The notes: a model not told the origin generated them from the letters alone. Shown: positions 45,162-55,079, counted from the first letter of the stretch. The stretch is DNA of 64,000 bases from Maritalea mediterranea (GCF_021568695.1 NZ_JAKGTI010000002.1:434001-498000); one strand, 5' to 3'. Made by a program: numbers and translations.

Positions 45162-45296
45162 ATGCAACCGCACCATAAATTGCTGGCGACCCAACTGTTC
45201 GCAGCCGCGATTTTAATCGGTGTAATAACAATGGCTTCAACACCGCTCGCGCTGTTTGAACGTCAATCTGAACCGCAATATGCCATGATACGCTAG
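45162..45296 (+). CDS. Tiny membrane-type ORF (44 aa)
   Basis: ATG at 45162, three bases after the previous stop, encodes 44 residues with one hydrophobic helix (TQLFAAAILIGVITMASTP) and a short polar tail. It lacks a clear ribosome site and would depend on coupling to the ORF before it. Weak candidate. Confidence 0.35.
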   Translation: MQPHHKLLATQLFAAAILIGVITMASTPLALFERQSEPQYAMIR

Positions 45297-45363
45297 GGTG
45301 AGAACCCGCAAGGCTCAGATGAGGAAATTTATGTCCGTGAGTGCAAAAGGACCTCGGTCCTAA

Positions 45364-45399
45364 AACGGCAGTTCTTTTTAAGGACTGCCGTTATTTTTT
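45364..45399. terminator. Bidirectional terminator between the tiny ORFs and mce
   Basis: A 9-bp perfect stem AACGGCAGT / ACTGCCGTT followed by ATTTTTT on the plus strand; on the minus strand it is followed by TTTTAGG. It overlaps the stop codon of the mce gene. Confidence 0.85.
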
Positions 45400-45801
45400 G
45401 ACCTCTTCCAACTCGATCAAGGTGCCATCAAAATCTTTCGGGTGCAAAAAAAGCACCGGCATTCCATGCGCCCCTATCTTGGGCTCGCCATCCCCCAAAA
45501 CCCGTCCACCCTCTTCCGACAGCTTTTGCGCTGCGGCACGGATATCTTCCACCTCAAAACACATATGATGCATGCCGCCCGATGGATTCTTTTCCAAAAA
45601 GGCCGCAATCGGTGAATTCTCGCCCAGCGGATGCAACAACTCCAACTTGGTGTTGGGCATTTTCACAAACACCACTGTCACCCCATGCTCAGGCAGCTCT
45701 TGCGGCTCCGAAACGGCCGCCCCCAACTGATCCCGATATTTGGCCGTCGCCGCTGCCAAATCTGGCACCGCAATCGCGACATGGTTGAGATTACCGATCA
45801 T
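45391..45801 (-). CDS. mce: Methylmalonyl-CoA epimerase
   Basis: A 136-residue vicinal-oxygen-chelate protein interconverting (S)- and (R)-methylmalonyl-CoA. Metal ligands lie in [11 protein letters not shown] (4-14), [11 protein letters not shown] (near 76-86) and the Glu of GTLIELEEV near the end. Standard length. ATGA overlap with the mutase gene upstream, so it is the last gene of the propionate operon. Confidence 0.96.
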   Translation of the reverse strand: MIGNLNHVAIAVPDLAAATAKYRDQLGAAVSEPQELPEHGVTVVFVKMPNTKLELLHPLGENSPIAAFLEKNPSGGMHHMCFEVEDIRAAAQKLSEEGGRVLGDGEPKIGAHGMPVLFLHPKDFDGTLIELEEVKK

Positions 45802-47942
45802 GGCTCGTTCCTTAGTTTGCCCTCAATCCGCGACATCACCGCATTGGCAGCGTCCAGCACATTGGTGCCGGGGCCGAAAATATCGGACACGCCCGCATCA
45901 CGCAGCGCTTGATAGTCCTGTTCCGGGATCACCCCACCCGCAAAGACCGAGATATGCGCCGCATTTTTCTGGCGCAGCAAATCGATCAGCTCTGGAATAA
46001 GCGTTTTGTGCCCTGCGGCCAGGGATGATGCACCGATGGCATCAACGTTCAAATCAACGGCCTTTTCGGCAACCTCTTCAGGCGTTTCAAACAGCTCGCC
46101 GATGTGCACATCAAAGCCCATATCCGCGAAGGCAGTCGCGATAACTTTCGCGCCGCGATCATGGCCATCCTGCCCCATTTTTCCAATATAAATAGAGGGT
46201 TGCCGGGATTGAGTCGATTTGAATTCGGCCACGCGCTGGGTGATCGCCTGATATTCAGGGTCATCCGCATATTGCTCGCTATAGACACCCGAAATCACCT
46301 TCGTGGTGGGGCGATGGCGGCCAAACACCTCTTCCATTGCGTCGGAAATCTCACCCAATGTGGCACGGGCGCGAGCGGCATCAATCGCCGCGGCCAGCAA
46401 ATTGCCCTCGCGCGTTTCTGCCACCTGCCGCAGGGTCGCCAGCGCTTTGTCGCAGGCCTCTTGATTGCGGCTGGCCCGAATTTGTTTCAGGGCTTCAACC
46501 TGCCCCGCACGCACCTTCTTATTGTCGATATCGAGAATATCGAGCTCGTCTTCTTTATCGAGACGATAGCGGTTGACGCCGACGATCACATCATCGCCCT
46601 TATCCACACGGGTCTGGCGAATGGCGGCAGCGCGTTCAATCTCCAGTTTGGGAAGCCCCTCGTCGACCGCCTTGGTCATGCCGCCTTTTGCTTCAATCTC
46701 GGCGATCATTTCGCCCGCTTTGGCCACCATGTCCGCGGTTAGGCGCTCGACATAATAGGAGCCGCCCAGCGGATCCACCACGTCGGTAACGCGGGTTTCA
46801 TGGTCCAAAATCAACTGGGTGTTGCGGGCAATGCGCGAGGAAAACTCGGTCGGCAACGCAATCGCCTCGTCAAACGAATTGGTGTGCAGGCTCTGGGTGC
46901 CGCCCAAAATCGCCGCCATCGCTTCATAGGCGGTGCGCACAATATTGTTGTACGGGTCCTGCTCCGTCAGCGACACGCCAGACGTTTGGCAGTGTGTCCG
47001 CAACATCATGGAACGCGGGTTTTTCGCGCCCAAATCCTTCATAATATCGGCCCAAAGGGTACGCGCCGCCCGCAGCTTCGCCACCTCAGAAAAGAAATTC
47101 ATGCCAATGCCGAAAAAGAACGACAAGCGCCCGGCAAACGCATCAATATCTAAGCCCCGTGCCTGCGCCGCGCGGACATATTCCATGCCATCGGCCAGCG
47201 TATAAGCCAGCTCCTGCACCGCAGTCGCGCCCGCTTCATGCATATGGTAGCCAGAGATCGAAATGGAGTTGAATTTCGGCATGAATTCAGCCGTGTGCGC
47301 AATAATATCCGCAATGATCCGCATGCTGGGTTCTGGCGGATAGATAAAGGTGTTGCGCACCATAAATTCTTTCAAAATGTCATTTTGAATGGTGCCGGAG
47401 AGCTTGTCCTGGCTCACGCCTTGCTCTTCCGCCGCCACCACAAACATGGCCAGCACCGGGATCACCGCACCATTCATCGTCATCGACACGGACATTTCAT
47501 CCAGCGGAATACCGTCAAACAGCACCTTCATATCTTCAACGCTGTCGATGGCCACCCCGGCCTTGCCCACATCGCCCACCACGCGTTCATGATCACTGTC
47601 ATACCCACGGTGGGTGGCCAGATCAAACGCCACCGAAAGGCCCTTTTGCCCCTTCTCCAGCGCTTGCCGATAAAAGCGATTGCTCTCTTTCGCGGTAGAA
47701 AAGCCCGCATATTGCCGGATGGTCCAGGGGCGGTTGGCATACATGGTGGCGCGCACGCCACGGGTGAACGGTGCTTCGCCGGGCATCGCCTCGGCGGCGC
47801 GTTCAGGCAGATCGTCGGCGAAATAGGCGGGTTTGATGGGCACGCCGCCATAGTCGGTTTCCAGATCAGCCGGTTCGCGCCCACGCAGTTCTTTTTCGGC
47901 GAGCGCCTGCCATTTTTTGTAGGTCTCGTTGGAGAGGGTCAT
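45798..47942 (-). CDS. scpA: Methylmalonyl-CoA mutase, B12-dependent
   Basis: A 714-residue single-chain mutase converting (R)-methylmalonyl-CoA to succinyl-CoA. The catalytic barrel has [20 protein letters not shown] and [16 protein letters not shown]. The C-terminal B12 domain shows [12 protein letters not shown] (the D-x-H-x-x-G His for cobalt, near residue 592), then GASSLAAGH. Homodimeric large-subunit type. Overlaps pccA and mce by 4 bases each. Confidence 0.97.
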   Translation of the reverse strand: MTLSNETYKKWQALAEKELRGREPADLETDYGGVPIKPAYFADDLPERAAEAMPGEAPFTRGVRATMYANRPWTIRQYAGFSTAKESNRFYRQALEKGQKGLSVAFDLATHRGYDSDHERVVGDVGKAGVAIDSVEDMKVLFDGIPLDEMSVSMTMNGAVIPVLAMFVVAAEEQGVSQDKLSGTIQNDILKEFMVRNTFIYPPEPSMRIIADIIAHTAEFMPKFNSISISGYHMHEAGATAVQELAYTLADGMEYVRAAQARGLDIDAFAGRLSFFFGIGMNFFSEVAKLRAARTLWADIMKDLGAKNPRSMMLRTHCQTSGVSLTEQDPYNNIVRTAYEAMAAILGGTQSLHTNSFDEAIALPTEFSSRIARNTQLILDHETRVTDVVDPLGGSYYVERLTADMVAKAGEMIAEIEAKGGMTKAVDEGLPKLEIERAAAIRQTRVDKGDDVIVGVNRYRLDKEDELDILDIDNKKVRAGQVEALKQIRASRNQEACDKALATLRQVAETREGNLLAAAIDAARARATLGEISDAMEEVFGRHRPTTKVISGVYSEQYADDPEYQAITQRVAEFKSTQSRQPSIYIGKMGQDGHDRGAKVIATAFADMGFDVHIGELFETPEEVAEKAVDLNVDAIGASSLAAGHKTLIPELIDLLRQKNAAHISVFAGGVIPEQDYQALRDAGVSDIFGPGTNVLDAANAVMSRIEGKLRNEP

Positions 47943-49942
47943 TGGTCTTCAAACTCCATGATCACATCATCCACCGCCAAAATGGATCCCACATCCGCCG
48001 CGATTTTGGAGACGATCGCCTTCTTTTCCGCCCGCAGCACATTTTCCATTTTCATGGCTTCAACAATGGCCAGCGGCTGGCCTTCCTGCACCTCGTCACC
48101 TTCGGCAACTTCAAGGCGCACCACCTGCCCAGGCATCGGGCAGAGCAGGAATTTGGACATGTCCGGCGGCATTTTCACCGGCATATGCACCATCAGATCG
48201 GCCACATGTGGTTCAAACACCTGCACATTCATATCCGCGCCGCGATAACGCACACGGAAGCCCGTGGCCTTGCGCGTGACTTGCGCGACAATGTGATCGT
48301 CGCCCACCCGCGCACGGATCAGCGTTTCGCCCGGGCCCCAATCGGTTTCGACGCGCATCAGCATTTCGAAATCATCTTCGCGATCACGCCAGATGACGGC
48401 CTCTTCCAGCACATCAAAGTCAAACCGCTCATCGCCAATCATCACGGACCGCGCCACATCTTTGATCGACAGGTCCAGCGTGTCCGCTTCGGCAAAGCCG
48501 CGATGCTGGCTGTGAAAGCCGATATAGGCCGCCAACCCGGCGATGTTTTTCTTGGCCGCATTGCCCAGCTCAACGCCGTTAAAGCCATCGGGAAATTCTT
48601 CAGCGATATAGCCCGTGGTCAGGCGACCTTCCTTAAAGCGATCCTGCTCCATCACAGCAGACAGGAACGGGATATTGTGGCCAATGCCTTCCACCTCAAA
48701 CGCGTCCAGCGCATCTGACATGGCGGAAATGGCGGCGGCCCGATCTGGCGCCCATGTGCACAATTTGGCGATCATCGGGTCGTAGAAGGTGGAGATTTCT
48801 CCCCCATCAAACACCCCGGTATCGTTGCGCACCACAAGGTCTTCAGATTCAAATTCTGACGGCGGGCGATAGGTCGTCAATCGTCCAATGGAAGGCAGGA
48901 AATTGCGATAGGGGTCTTCGGCATAAAGTCGAGACTCAATTGCCCACCCATTGAGCGTGACCTCATCCTGAGCGATCGACAATTTCTCGCCCGCCGCAAC
49001 GCGGAGCATTTGCTCCACTAGGTCAATCCCTGTGATCAATTCGGTGACAGGGTGTTCCACCTGCAACCGCGTATTCATCTCAAGGAAATAGAAATTCTTG
49101 TCGCCATCCACGATGAATTCCACCGTGCCCGCGCTGGCATAGCCAACCGCCTTGGCCAGGGCCACCGACTGTTCGCCCATCTTCTTGCGCGTTTCTTCAT
49201 CCAAAAATGGCGATGGCGCTTCTTCAATCACCTTCTGGTTGCGGCGCTGAATGGAACATTCGCGCTCGCCCAGATAAATGCAATTGCCATGCTTGTCGGC
49301 CAACACCTGAATTTCAATATGGCGCGGGTCGGTGACAAACTTTTCGATAAAGATACGATCATCACCAAAGCTAGACGCCGCTTCTGATTTGGAGCGCTCA
49401 AAACCCTCGCGGGCTTCCGCATCATTCCAGGCGATCCGCATGCCCTTGCCACCGCCGCCAGCGGAGGCCTTGATCATCACCGGATAGCCAATCTCATTGG
49501 AGATCTTCACCGCCTCATCCGTGTCTTCAATCAGGCCCATATAGCCCGGCACGGTGGACACATTGGCTTCCTTGGCGATCTTTTTGGACGTGATCTTATC
49601 CCCCATCGCCTCAATGGCGTTGGGTGGTGGCCCGATAAAGGTAATGCCCGCTTTCTCCAGCGCTTCACAGAACTTGGCGTTCTCGCTCAAAAACCCATAG
49701 CCCGGATGCACTGCTTCGGCCCCGGTTTCCTTGCAGGCCGCGATGATCTTGTCGCCCAGCAAATAGCTTTCCGAGGCGGGTGATCCCCCAATATGCACCG
49801 CCTCATCCGCCATGCTCACATGCAACGCTTCCCGATCCGCATCCGAATAAACCGCAACGGTTTTGATGCCCATGATCTTGGCCGTTTTAATCACCCGACA
49901 GGCAATCTCGCCCCGGTTGGCTATAAGAATTTTCGAGAACAT
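47939..49942 (-). CDS. pccA: Propionyl-CoA carboxylase, biotin-containing alpha subunit
   Basis: A 667-residue protein: biotin carboxylase (about 1-450, [44 protein letters not shown]), a linking BT region, and the biotinyl domain at the end (EAMKMEN, Lys near 631). Start at 49942 ([11 protein letters not shown]), the normal family start; the open frame upstream is REP sequence. Partner of pccB, 1 kb upstream on the same strand. Confidence 0.97.
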   Translation of the reverse strand: MFSKILIANRGEIACRVIKTAKIMGIKTVAVYSDADREALHVSMADEAVHIGGSPASESYLLGDKIIAACKETGAEAVHPGYGFLSENAKFCEALEKAGITFIGPPPNAIEAMGDKITSKKIAKEANVSTVPGYMGLIEDTDEAVKISNEIGYPVMIKASAGGGGKGMRIAWNDAEAREGFERSKSEAASSFGDDRIFIEKFVTDPRHIEIQVLADKHGNCIYLGERECSIQRRNQKVIEEAPSPFLDEETRKKMGEQSVALAKAVGYASAGTVEFIVDGDKNFYFLEMNTRLQVEHPVTELITGIDLVEQMLRVAAGEKLSIAQDEVTLNGWAIESRLYAEDPYRNFLPSIGRLTTYRPPSEFESEDLVVRNDTGVFDGGEISTFYDPMIAKLCTWAPDRAAAISAMSDALDAFEVEGIGHNIPFLSAVMEQDRFKEGRLTTGYIAEEFPDGFNGVELGNAAKKNIAGLAAYIGFHSQHRGFAEADTLDLSIKDVARSVMIGDERFDFDVLEEAVIWRDREDDFEMLMRVETDWGPGETLIRARVGDDHIVAQVTRKATGFRVRYRGADMNVQVFEPHVADLMVHMPVKMPPDMSKFLLCPMPGQVVRLEVAEGDEVQEGQPLAIVEAMKMENVLRAEKKAIVSKIAADVGSILAVDDVIMEFEDQ

Positions 49943-49991
49943 TATCTTTGTTTCTCCATTTTCGCGCCGTGCGCAATCTTTCACTTGGCCG

Positions 49992-50076
49992 TCCCGGACT
50001 TGATCCGGGACCAACCTGTAAACCGATCCCGGATCAAGTCCGGGAATGGCCCTAGGGCGCTCCCTTGGTAAGGGAG
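49992..50076. repeat. Composite REP cluster between ridA and pccA
   Basis: Two opposed copies of a 19-base palindrome (TCCCGGACTTGATCCGGGA at 49992-50010 and TCCCGGATCAAGTCCGGGA at 50027-50045) can pair with each other or individually. They are followed by the hairpin CTCCCTT-GGT-AAGGGAG (50060-50076). The first two belong to the family seen at 3408 and 3589. Likely affects mRNA stability inside the operon. Confidence 0.8.
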
Positions 50077-50086
50077 TGGCCGAAAG

Positions 50087-50485
50087 CTATTCCGGCCGCT
50101 TACAGATAAAATCAATTTCCACCAGCGCATGCAGCGCCAATCCGGTGACGCCGATGGTCGTGCGTGCCGGGCGACGATCCTTGGGGAAAAAGCTCTGATA
50201 GGTTTCGTTGAACTGGGCATAGTCCCGATAAAAATCGGTGATATAGCACCGCGCCATCATCACATGCTCCAGCCCCATATCAATGCCCCCCAAAACGATC
50301 TTGAGGTTCTCCATCACCCGCACCGTCTGCGCTTCAATCCCCTCCGGCAAAGGCGCATCCGGCGCATCGGGAAAAGTTGGCATTTGCCCGGTGACAAACA
50401 CCCACCCATTGGCCTCGGTGGCATGGGAGAATGGTGCCACAGGCCGTGGTCCGTCAGAAATCATATGGAATAGTGGATCAGTCAT
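50087..50485 (-). CDS. RidA/YjgF-family protein
   Basis: A 132-residue Rid-family protein with the family plan: GWVFVTGQMPTFPDAPD, then MENLKIVLGGIDMGLEHVM, and the late RPARTTIGVTGLALHALVEID whose Arg binds substrate carboxylate in RidA. Deaminates enamines/imines in known members. Embedded in the propionyl-CoA operon between pccB and pccA. The residue pattern is RidA-like but substrate is open. Confidence 0.9.
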   Translation of the reverse strand: MTDPLFHMISDGPRPVAPFSHATEANGWVFVTGQMPTFPDAPDAPLPEGIEAQTVRVMENLKIVLGGIDMGLEHVMMARCYITDFYRDYAQFNETYQSFFPKDRRPARTTIGVTGLALHALVEIDFICKRPE

Positions 50486-50515
50486 TTTTCGCTCCTTTAT
50501 GCCTTCGGCGCAGCT

Positions 50516-50926
50516 TCAACTAACTAAATGGTGTCCCAACAAAACAATGATGGTTGTTCCCACAAAAGCGAACGTTATGAGAAAAAATGGCGCGCCATAT
50601 TTGACTAATATGCTGTACTTCAGTCGAAGCCATTCAATGCTTGTTCCTTGCTGCGCCTTAAATAGCTTAATCTTCGGGTCAAGCAGCATTTCTTGTGTAC
50701 CAAAATTTGCGATCTGACGGAGGATCGCGTACCCAACTGCGATACCAGCGCTACTTAGCATCAGCAAAAGAGTTGTTAGGGCTATCATGCCTTCAAGATA
50801 CCAACCCTCACCATCATACTGCCGAACTAAAAACAGGAAGAAGGCCAACAACCCCGCAGAAATTGAGAAGCTAAATTTCGCCGTTTCTGACCTGCGCAGC
50901 GCCGCATCTTTTAGCTCATCCAACAT
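50516..50926 (-). CDS. Small membrane protein in the pcc operon
   Basis: A 136-residue protein with three hydrophobic segments (about 19-36, 47-68 and 108-130) and a charged N-terminus (MLDELKDAALRRSE). Start at 50926, seven bases after AGGGGT. I do not recognise the family. It lies 11 bases after pccB and 30 before ridA on the same strand. Confidence 0.7.
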   Translation of the reverse strand: MLDELKDAALRRSETAKFSFSISAGLLAFFLFLVRQYDGEGWYLEGMIALTTLLLMLSSAGIAVGYAILRQIANFGTQEMLLDPKIKLFKAQQGTSIEWLRLKYSILVKYGAPFFLITFAFVGTTIIVLLGHHLVS

Positions 50927-50937
50927 CGCGCACACCC

Positions 50938-52470
50938 CTACAACGGAATATTGTCGTGCTTCTTAATCGGCATCGACTGTTGTTTATTCTTCAGGCTTTC
51001 AAACGCCCGCGCCACCCGGCGGCGTGTGTTGTGGGGCATGATCACGTCGTCGATAAAGCCGCGCTCCGCTGCCACGAAGGGGTTGGCGAAGCGGTCTTCG
51101 TAATCCTTGGTGCGCTTGGCGATTTTTTCCTGATCACCCAGCTCGGAACGATAAAGAATTTCCGTCGCGCCCTTCGCGCCCATCACCGCGATTTCTGCGC
51201 TCGGCCAAGCGTAGTTCACGTCGGCGCGAATATGCTTTGAGGCCATCACGTCATAGGCGCCGCCATAGGCTTTGCGGGTGATGACGGTGACTTTCGGCAC
51301 CGTCGCCTCCGCATAGGCGAACAGCAATTTCGCGCCATGCTTGATGATGCCGCCATATTCCTGTGCGGTGCCGGGCAAAAAGCCGGGCACATCAACAAGG
51401 GTGAGGATCGGAATATTGAAGCTGTCGCAAAAGCGCACGAAGCGTGCTGCCTTTTTGGAGGAGTTGATGTCGAGACACCCGGCCAACACCAGCGGCTGGT
51501 TGGCCACCACGCCGACAGACTGGCCGTTAATGCGCACAAAGCCCGTAACGATGTTGCCCGCATGATCTTTTTGCAGCTCCAAAAACTCGCCTTCATCAGC
51601 GATCTTGTGGATCACCTCTTTCATATCGTAAGGCACGTTAGGGCTGTCCGGAATGATGGTATCCAGGCTCATTTCGGGCCGATCCACCTGATCATTCACA
51701 TCCACCTTCGGCGCTTTCTCCTGCGCATTCAGGGGCAGATAGTCAAATAGTCGACGGACCTCCAACAAGGTTTCAACATCATTGTCGAAGGCCGCGTCGG
51801 CCACGGAGGAAATCTTGGTGTGCGTGCTCGCCCCGCCCAATTCTTCTTGCGTCACCGTTTCATTGGTCACGGTTTTCACCACGTCCGGCCCGGTCACAAA
51901 CATATAGCTTGTGTCTTTCACCATATAGATGAAGTCGGTCATCGCCGGAGAGTACACGGCACCGCCCGCGCAGGGCCCCATAATCACAGAAATCTGCGGC
52001 ACCGCACCAGAGGCCATCACATTGCGCAAGAACACATCAGCATAACCGCCAAGAGAGGCCACACCTTCCTGAATCCGCGCACCGCCACTATCATTCAGCC
52101 CGATCACCGGCGCGCCATTTTGCACCGCCAGCTCCATGATTTTACAGATTTTCTGCGCATGGGTTTCAGACAAGGAGCCGCCAAACACGGTGAAATCCTG
52201 CGAAAACACATAGGTAAGTCGCCCATTAATAGTGCCCCACCCGGTCACCACCCCGTCGCCGGGAATAATGTTTTCCTCCATGCCAAAATCGGTGCAGCGA
52301 TGGGTGACAAACATGTCATATTCCTCAAAGCTGCCCGGATCGAGCAACACAGAAAGCCGCTCCCGCGCGGTGAGCTTGCCCTTGCCATGTTGTGTATCAA
52401 TCCGACGCTGCCCGCCCCCAAGCCGCGCCCCGGCACGCTTTTGTTCCAACTGCTCGATAATGTCCTGCAT
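50938..52470 (-). CDS. pccB: Propionyl-CoA carboxylase, beta (carboxyltransferase) subunit
   Basis: A 510-residue carboxyltransferase with the two crotonase-type halves. Seen: [20 protein letters not shown] near the N-terminus, [20 protein letters not shown] (about 122-141) and [17 protein letters not shown] in the N half, and [20 protein letters not shown] (about 362-381) with [12 protein letters not shown] in the C half. Length fits. First gene of the minus-strand pccB/pccA/mutase/epimerase block, divergent from the ScfR-type regulator. Confidence 0.97.
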   Translation of the reverse strand: MQDIIEQLEQKRAGARLGGGQRRIDTQHGKGKLTARERLSVLLDPGSFEEYDMFVTHRCTDFGMEENIIPGDGVVTGWGTINGRLTYVFSQDFTVFGGSLSETHAQKICKIMELAVQNGAPVIGLNDSGGARIQEGVASLGGYADVFLRNVMASGAVPQISVIMGPCAGGAVYSPAMTDFIYMVKDTSYMFVTGPDVVKTVTNETVTQEELGGASTHTKISSVADAAFDNDVETLLEVRRLFDYLPLNAQEKAPKVDVNDQVDRPEMSLDTIIPDSPNVPYDMKEVIHKIADEGEFLELQKDHAGNIVTGFVRINGQSVGVVANQPLVLAGCLDINSSKKAARFVRFCDSFNIPILTLVDVPGFLPGTAQEYGGIIKHGAKLLFAYAEATVPKVTVITRKAYGGAYDVMASKHIRADVNYAWPSAEIAVMGAKGATEILYRSELGDQEKIAKRTKDYEDRFANPFVAAERGFIDDVIMPHNTRRRVARAFESLKNKQQSMPIKKHDNIPL

Positions 52471-52506
52471 ATATCAGCCCCTACGAAAGAATTCAAAATC
52501 GCGATC

Positions 52507-52600
52507 TTTTGCACAGCCTGCCAAATGCAAACGCGACTTTAAAGGGCTGAAAGTGTAAACAAGAACACCTTTTTAACATTGCAAATTGTAAATTTGTGAA
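52507..52600. promoter_or_regulatory. Putative PccR/ScfR operator region upstream of pccB
   Basis: Two groups of TTTGCAAA-like half-sites: TTTGCA-N13-TGCAAA (52507-52531), and TTGCAAATTGTAAATTTGTG (52579-52598). The PccR motif known from Rhodobacter is a repeated TTTGCAAA. The first group lies 37-61 bases upstream of pccB. Spacing does not match the known motif exactly, so this is tentative. Confidence 0.4.
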
Positions 52601-52656
52601 TTTTGTGTAATTCTGATGGGAAGGTAGTTGCGGCCGTGCCATTCGCCTGTGCCGTC

Positions 52657-52676
52657 ATTCCCGCGTAGGCGGGAAT
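52657..52676. repeat. REP-type palindrome ATTCCCGC-GTAG-GCGGGAAT
   Basis: Same element as 3929-3948 but in the opposite orientation; 8-bp arms. Confidence 0.8.
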
Positions 52677-52737
52677 CTAGGTGTGAATGTCGACAGTGAA
52701 ATCGTTGGCGCTTTGCTCCTTGGCCACCCCTGCCTGG

Positions 52738-52786
52738 ATTACCGGGGCTCTGTTTCGCGCTCACGCCGCGCGGCTGGCCCGGTAAT
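52738..52786. repeat. REP-type palindrome with ATTACCGGG / CCCGGTAAT ends
   Basis: 9-bp arms around a 31-base GC-rich centre, followed by GACGG. The ends match the element at 3589-3611. Confidence 0.75.
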
Positions 52787-52980
52787 GACGGCGGGTGTGA
52801 TGCGTGCGTCTCTCAAAGACACCACCGCATGGCGCCAATCGGCGGGGGTGCCGGGGGCGGGAGCGCAGCGACCGGTGGCGGCGCGTTAAATGTCCGGGAG
52901 TTGCCGGGGTGGTGAACGAAGCGAGCGACGGCGGCGGGCAATAATGCCTAGGATGACCGCCGAGAGCACCCCACCCTTAA

Positions 52981-53003
52981 TCCCTCCCCATCAAGGGGAG
53001 GGA
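52981..53003. repeat. GC-rich palindrome TCCCTCCCC-ATCAA-GGGGAGGGA
   Basis: 9-bp arms. A sister element sits at 53084-53106, and a related one near 3507-3540. Confidence 0.75.
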
Positions 53004-53083
53004 GATAAGGTGGTCCGTGTTGAAGAGCAGAAGACAATAGTGGCAACACGCCACAAGGCAGATAAATAACCAAGATCCCAGTC

Positions 53084-53106
53084 CCCCTCCCCTTAATGGG
53101 GAGGGG
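53084..53106. repeat. GC-rich palindrome CCCCTCCCC-TTAAT-GGGGAGGGG
   Basis: 9-bp arms followed by CTAGGGGTGGGG, the same flank as near 3533-3543. It ends only 30 bases before the regulator start at 53136, so its hairpin would sit next to the ribosome site. Confidence 0.75.
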
Positions 53107-53135
53107 CTAGGGGTGGGGTGAAAGGAAGCCGGAAA

Positions 53136-54551
53136 ATGGCACAACGAAAAATCTTTGCAGGCGTCAAACTTCGCGCGCTTCGGGAGCAGCAAAAACTAAC
53201 CCAGGCCGAATTCGCCGCGCGGCTGGATATTTCCACCTCTTACGTCAACCAGCTTGAAAACAATCAACGCCCGGTCACTGCGGCGATCATGTTGTCGCTG
53301 GCGGAAAACTTTAACGTCGATGTGACCAGCCTGCTCGCCGACAAGTCGGACCGGTTGATCATCGATCTGAAAGAGATATTTGCCGACCCGCTTTTTGCCG
53401 ATAACCCCCCGGGACTGCAGGAACTGAAATCCCTCGCCACCAACACGCCGCAAACCGCCCACGCCTTTATGCGGCTATATGAGGCCTATCGAAAATCCAA
53501 TGAGCGCATGGCCGGGGTGGACGATGTGCTGATGCGCGAACAGGCGGGCAATCTGCAAACCTCTTATGAAGAGGTGCGCGACTTTTTTCATTATGCCGAC
53601 AATTATATCGATCCGCTGGACCGCGCGGCCGAAGATCTTGCCATCGAGCAAGCCCTTGATGGCCACGACAAAATGGACAGGCTCGTCAAATATTGCGAGC
53701 GGGTGCACGATTTGACTGTGGAGTTTGTCATGCCCAACAAGCGCGACATGATCCGGCAATTTGACCGGACACGGCGCGTGATCCGCCTCAACACCACCTT
53801 GGACAAATCAACCCAGTTTTTCCAACTCGCCAACCAACTGGCACTGCTGGAACAAACCTCGCTGATCAATCAGATTTTGACCGATGCCAATTTCAAGCGT
53901 GACGAAGCCCGCGCCATCTGCCGCATCGGGCTGGCCAACTATTATGCGGGAGCGCTGCTGATGCCCTACACTCAGTTTTTGAAGGAAGCGCAGACCGTGC
54001 GCTACGACATCGAAATCATGGCGCAACGCTTTGGCGCCAGTCTGGAGCAAGTCGCCCACCGCCTCTCCACCCTGCAGCGCCCGCAATTGCGCGGCATTCC
54101 GTTTTTCTTTGCGCGGGTGGATCAGGCAGGCACCATCACCAAGCGCCACTCGGCCACAGCCCTTCAATTTGCCCGGTTCGGCGGCGCCTGCCCCCTGTGG
54201 AATGTGCACCGCGCCTTTGAATCGCCGCAGCGGATCATCCGCCAGCGCGCCGAAACACCAGATGGCAAACGCTATTTATGCCTGGCCTGGGCCAGCGAAA
54301 AACGCGCCGGCGGATTCCGCCAGCCCACCCGCCGCTACGCCTATGCGCTGGGCTGCGAAATCGACCATGCAAGCGAACTGATCTATTCCGACGATCTCGA
54401 TATTGGCGAAGATGCCGCGTTCGACCCGATCGGCATTTCCTGCCGCACCTGCGAACGCCGCCACTGCACCCAACGGTCTGTGCCGCCCATCGCCGCCGAA
54501 ATTTCCATCACCCCGGATGAACGCAGCGTTGTGCCGTACGAAATTAACTAG
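53136..54551 (+). CDS. pccR: PccR/ScfR-type regulator (XRE-HTH, degenerate ImmA/IrrE, DUF2083)
   Basis: A 471-residue short-chain fatty acyl-CoA-responsive regulator. The XRE helix-turn-helix is at about 10-62 (KLTQAEFAARLDISTSYVNQ). A middle domain resembles ImmA/IrrE, but the HExxH zinc site is absent (FQLANQLALLEQ in its place). A C-terminal DUF2083 part follows, with CRTCERRHC. In Rhodobacter, PccR lies beside pccB and activates it when propionyl-CoA accumulates; the divergent position is the same here. Start at 53136 has AAAGGAAGCCGGAAA upstream. Confidence 0.9.
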   Translation: MAQRKIFAGVKLRALREQQKLTQAEFAARLDISTSYVNQLENNQRPVTAAIMLSLAENFNVDVTSLLADKSDRLIIDLKEIFADPLFADNPPGLQELKSLATNTPQTAHAFMRLYEAYRKSNERMAGVDDVLMREQAGNLQTSYEEVRDFFHYADNYIDPLDRAAEDLAIEQALDGHDKMDRLVKYCERVHDLTVEFVMPNKRDMIRQFDRTRRVIRLNTTLDKSTQFFQLANQLALLEQTSLINQILTDANFKRDEARAICRIGLANYYAGALLMPYTQFLKEAQTVRYDIEIMAQRFGASLEQVAHRLSTLQRPQLRGIPFFFARVDQAGTITKRHSATALQFARFGGACPLWNVHRAFESPQRIIRQRAETPDGKRYLCLAWASEKRAGGFRQPTRRYAYALGCEIDHASELIYSDDLDIGEDAAFDPIGISCRTCERRHCTQRSVPPIAAEISITPDERSVVPYEIN

Positions 54552-54612
54552 AGCCAAGATGATCCTGCCTCAACCACAACCTAAAATGGCAAAAATCGCC
54601 ACCATCGCGACA

Positions 54613-54638
54613 AATTTTGTTGCAAACCCAACAAAATT
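54613..54638. other. Perfect AT-rich inverted repeat
   Basis: AATTTTGTTG-CAAACC-CAACAAAATT: 10-bp arms with a 6-base loop, 62 bases past the pccR stop. No T-tail beyond TT. Terminator-like or an operator. Confidence 0.5.
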
Positions 54639-54848
54639 CTGGCAGCATAATGGGACGGAATATGGTTCTTAGAAACGCGAGAACTATCAAGAGATACAAT
54701 GGGTTATTCCCTTTTCGCACTTGCCAAAGGCATAGCTTCGCGTACTAAGATAAAACCACACCCGCCAACAAACTATTTTTTATGCAGAATGTCGACTTCT
54801 GAGTGGTTTGGTGCGTCTGCACCTTGATATACCCGCCACCCAGAATTT

Positions 54849-54885
54849 GAAAATAAAAAGGCGCCCATCTAAGTGAAGAGCGCCT
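54849..54885 (-). terminator. Intrinsic terminator of the tiny HTH gene
   Basis: On the minus strand, AGGCGC..GCGCCT with a loop of about 15 bases is followed by TTTTTATTTTC, a few bases past the stop. Confidence 0.8.
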
Positions 54886-54893
54886 CGCAGTGT

Positions 54894-55079
54894 TTAGTCT
54901 TTTACATATTTGTGAGCTTCAGGAAATTTTCGCTTATTCTTTATCTCGCTAATGCGAGCCTGATTCACTTCGTAAAAGGCTGCAATTCTACTTTGAATAT
55001 AGCCTTGCTTCAGCATTTTCAAAATTTGAATTGCATCGTCCAAAGTGAGCTTATTGCTCGGCTTTCTTGGCGGTAGCAT
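54894..55079 (-). CDS. Tiny helix-turn-helix protein
   Basis: A 61-residue protein with one HTH unit: LTLDDAIQILKMLKQGYIQS then RIAAFYEVNQARISEIKNKR (about 12-50). It resembles a Hin-recombinase-type trihelical fold without a catalytic domain. The ribosome site is ideal (GAAGGAGGTTAGCT). Related small HTH proteins occur widely in Alphaproteobacteria, mostly unnamed. Likely a DNA-binding regulator; targets unknown. Confidence 0.75.
   Translation of the reverse strand: MLPPRKPSNKLTLDDAIQILKMLKQGYIQSRIAAFYEVNQARISEIKNKRKFPEAHKYVKD

Larger units (their letters stand above)
52471..53135. other. 665-base divergent region pccB-pccR with operators and REPs
   Basis: The first 150 bases are AT-rich and hold TTTGCAA-like half-sites. 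The rest (52650-53118) is REP sequence. Short open frames here (for example 52683-52889) run through palindromes and are not genes. Confidence 0.6.
54552..54893. other. 342-base region between pccR and the tiny HTH gene
   Basis: Contains a perfect AT-rich inverted repeat (54613-54638) and the terminator of the tiny HTH gene near its end. I see no protein-coding frame with a credible start. Confidence 0.55.

Noticed and set aside
47238-48248. 336-codon plus-strand open frame opposite the mutase and pccA genes
   Set aside because: His/Arg-rich antisense shadow of two clear genes, without ribosome site or family.
52683-52889. 68-codon plus-strand open frame between pccB and pccR
   Set aside because: It runs through REP palindromes and has low-complexity Arg/Gly/Ala composition; no ribosome site.
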